The notes under the pieces were generated by a model. That model did not search any database and was not told the DNA's origin. It worked only from the letters and a program-made list of their open reading frames with translations. From Nereocystis luetkeana (lineage: Eukaryota; Sar; Phaeophyceae; Laminariales; Laminariaceae), in the NCBI GenBank assembly GCA_031213475.1, contig JARUPZ010000006.1, forward strand, positions 5,204,045 to 5,268,044: DNA of 64,000 nt, written 5' to 3'. Shown here piece by piece: positions 63,787-64,000 of this stretch. Positions within the stretch are counted from its first letter, which is position 1, and every line of letters begins with the position of its first letter. A program made the translations under genes and the position numbers.

Positions 63787-64000
63787 TATCACACGGGTGA
63801 TCAGATAACACTCCCCCGTCGGCAGAACTTCAAAGCTGGGTTTCTCGACAAAGGTGACAACAGAGTACACGCCGAGCGACGCGTCTATGAACGATCTCCA
63901 CGCGAGATCTTCCCAAATCCACCATTTTCCGTTGTATGTATACCCAAGGGCACAAAAAAAAAAAAAAGATCGACACGCCTCCCATTTTTTTTTTCGAGTC
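63787..64000. mobile_element. Family E element, cut by the window edge
   Basis: It starts TATCACACGGGTGATCAGAT and continues AAAGCTGGGTTTCTCGACAA. The right end is not in the window. Confidence 0.7.

Noticed and set aside
1-64000. Retrovirus-like, Polinton-like or viral gene remnants
   Set aside because: No reverse transcriptase, integrase, capsid or long terminal repeat pattern was recognised in any frame.
1-64000. CRISPR arrays or bacterial operons
   Set aside because: The repeats lack regular unique spacers, and the genes are spliced eukaryotic genes.

Overview
The window is nuclear DNA from a eukaryote with long introns. It most resembles a stramenopile, probably a brown alga. That assignment is inferred from GC-rich exons of about 75-665 bp separated by repeat-filled introns of up to about 4.7 kb, coding rich in Ala, Gly and Ser, donors often of the form GTGCGT or GTGAGT, and the protein families present. 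No prokaryotic operon, CRISPR array, rRNA gene or recognisable virus-like element was seen.

Two real genes were found, both on the minus strand. (1) ARP6, an actin-related protein, occupies 565-19947 in 11 exons that join in frame to 512 codons. Residues about 149-258 are a Gly/Ser/acidic insert not present in ordinary ARP6. (2) A C-terminal-motor kinesin (kinesin-14 class) occupies 24709-62166 in 24 phase-consistent exons (1454 codons plus stop). A candidate first exon lies at 62601-62717, and the true 5' end may be outside the window. Its N-terminal 1080 residues are mostly Ala/Glu-rich coiled coil with low-complexity Gly/Ser linkers. A complete motor domain follows, with P-loop, switch I and switch II. 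The two genes share no visible pathway: ARP6 belongs to the H2A.Z-depositing SWR1/SRCAP complex, while the kinesin acts on microtubules.

The rest is introns plus one intergenic gap (19948-24708). It is crowded with short DNA-transposon-like families named here: A (about 110 bp, 30-bp inverted ends, 7 copies), B (about 300 bp, GATC-rich, about 19 copies), C (about 80 bp, 5 copies), D (about 120 bp, 8 copies), E (about 220 bp), F (about 95 bp), G (285 bp), H and J. Minisatellites and very long tetranucleotide arrays are also common.

The most striking signal is a 9-base near-palindrome, TACCWGGTA, found about 29 times outside coding exons against about 0.5 expected by chance. Where repeat copies can be compared with and without it, the difference is exactly CCTGG plus a duplicated TA. 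This is what an excision footprint of a TA-targeting (Tc1/mariner-like) transposon would look like. The motif also stacks in tandem, as if footprints were re-used as targets. No parent element was seen in the window.
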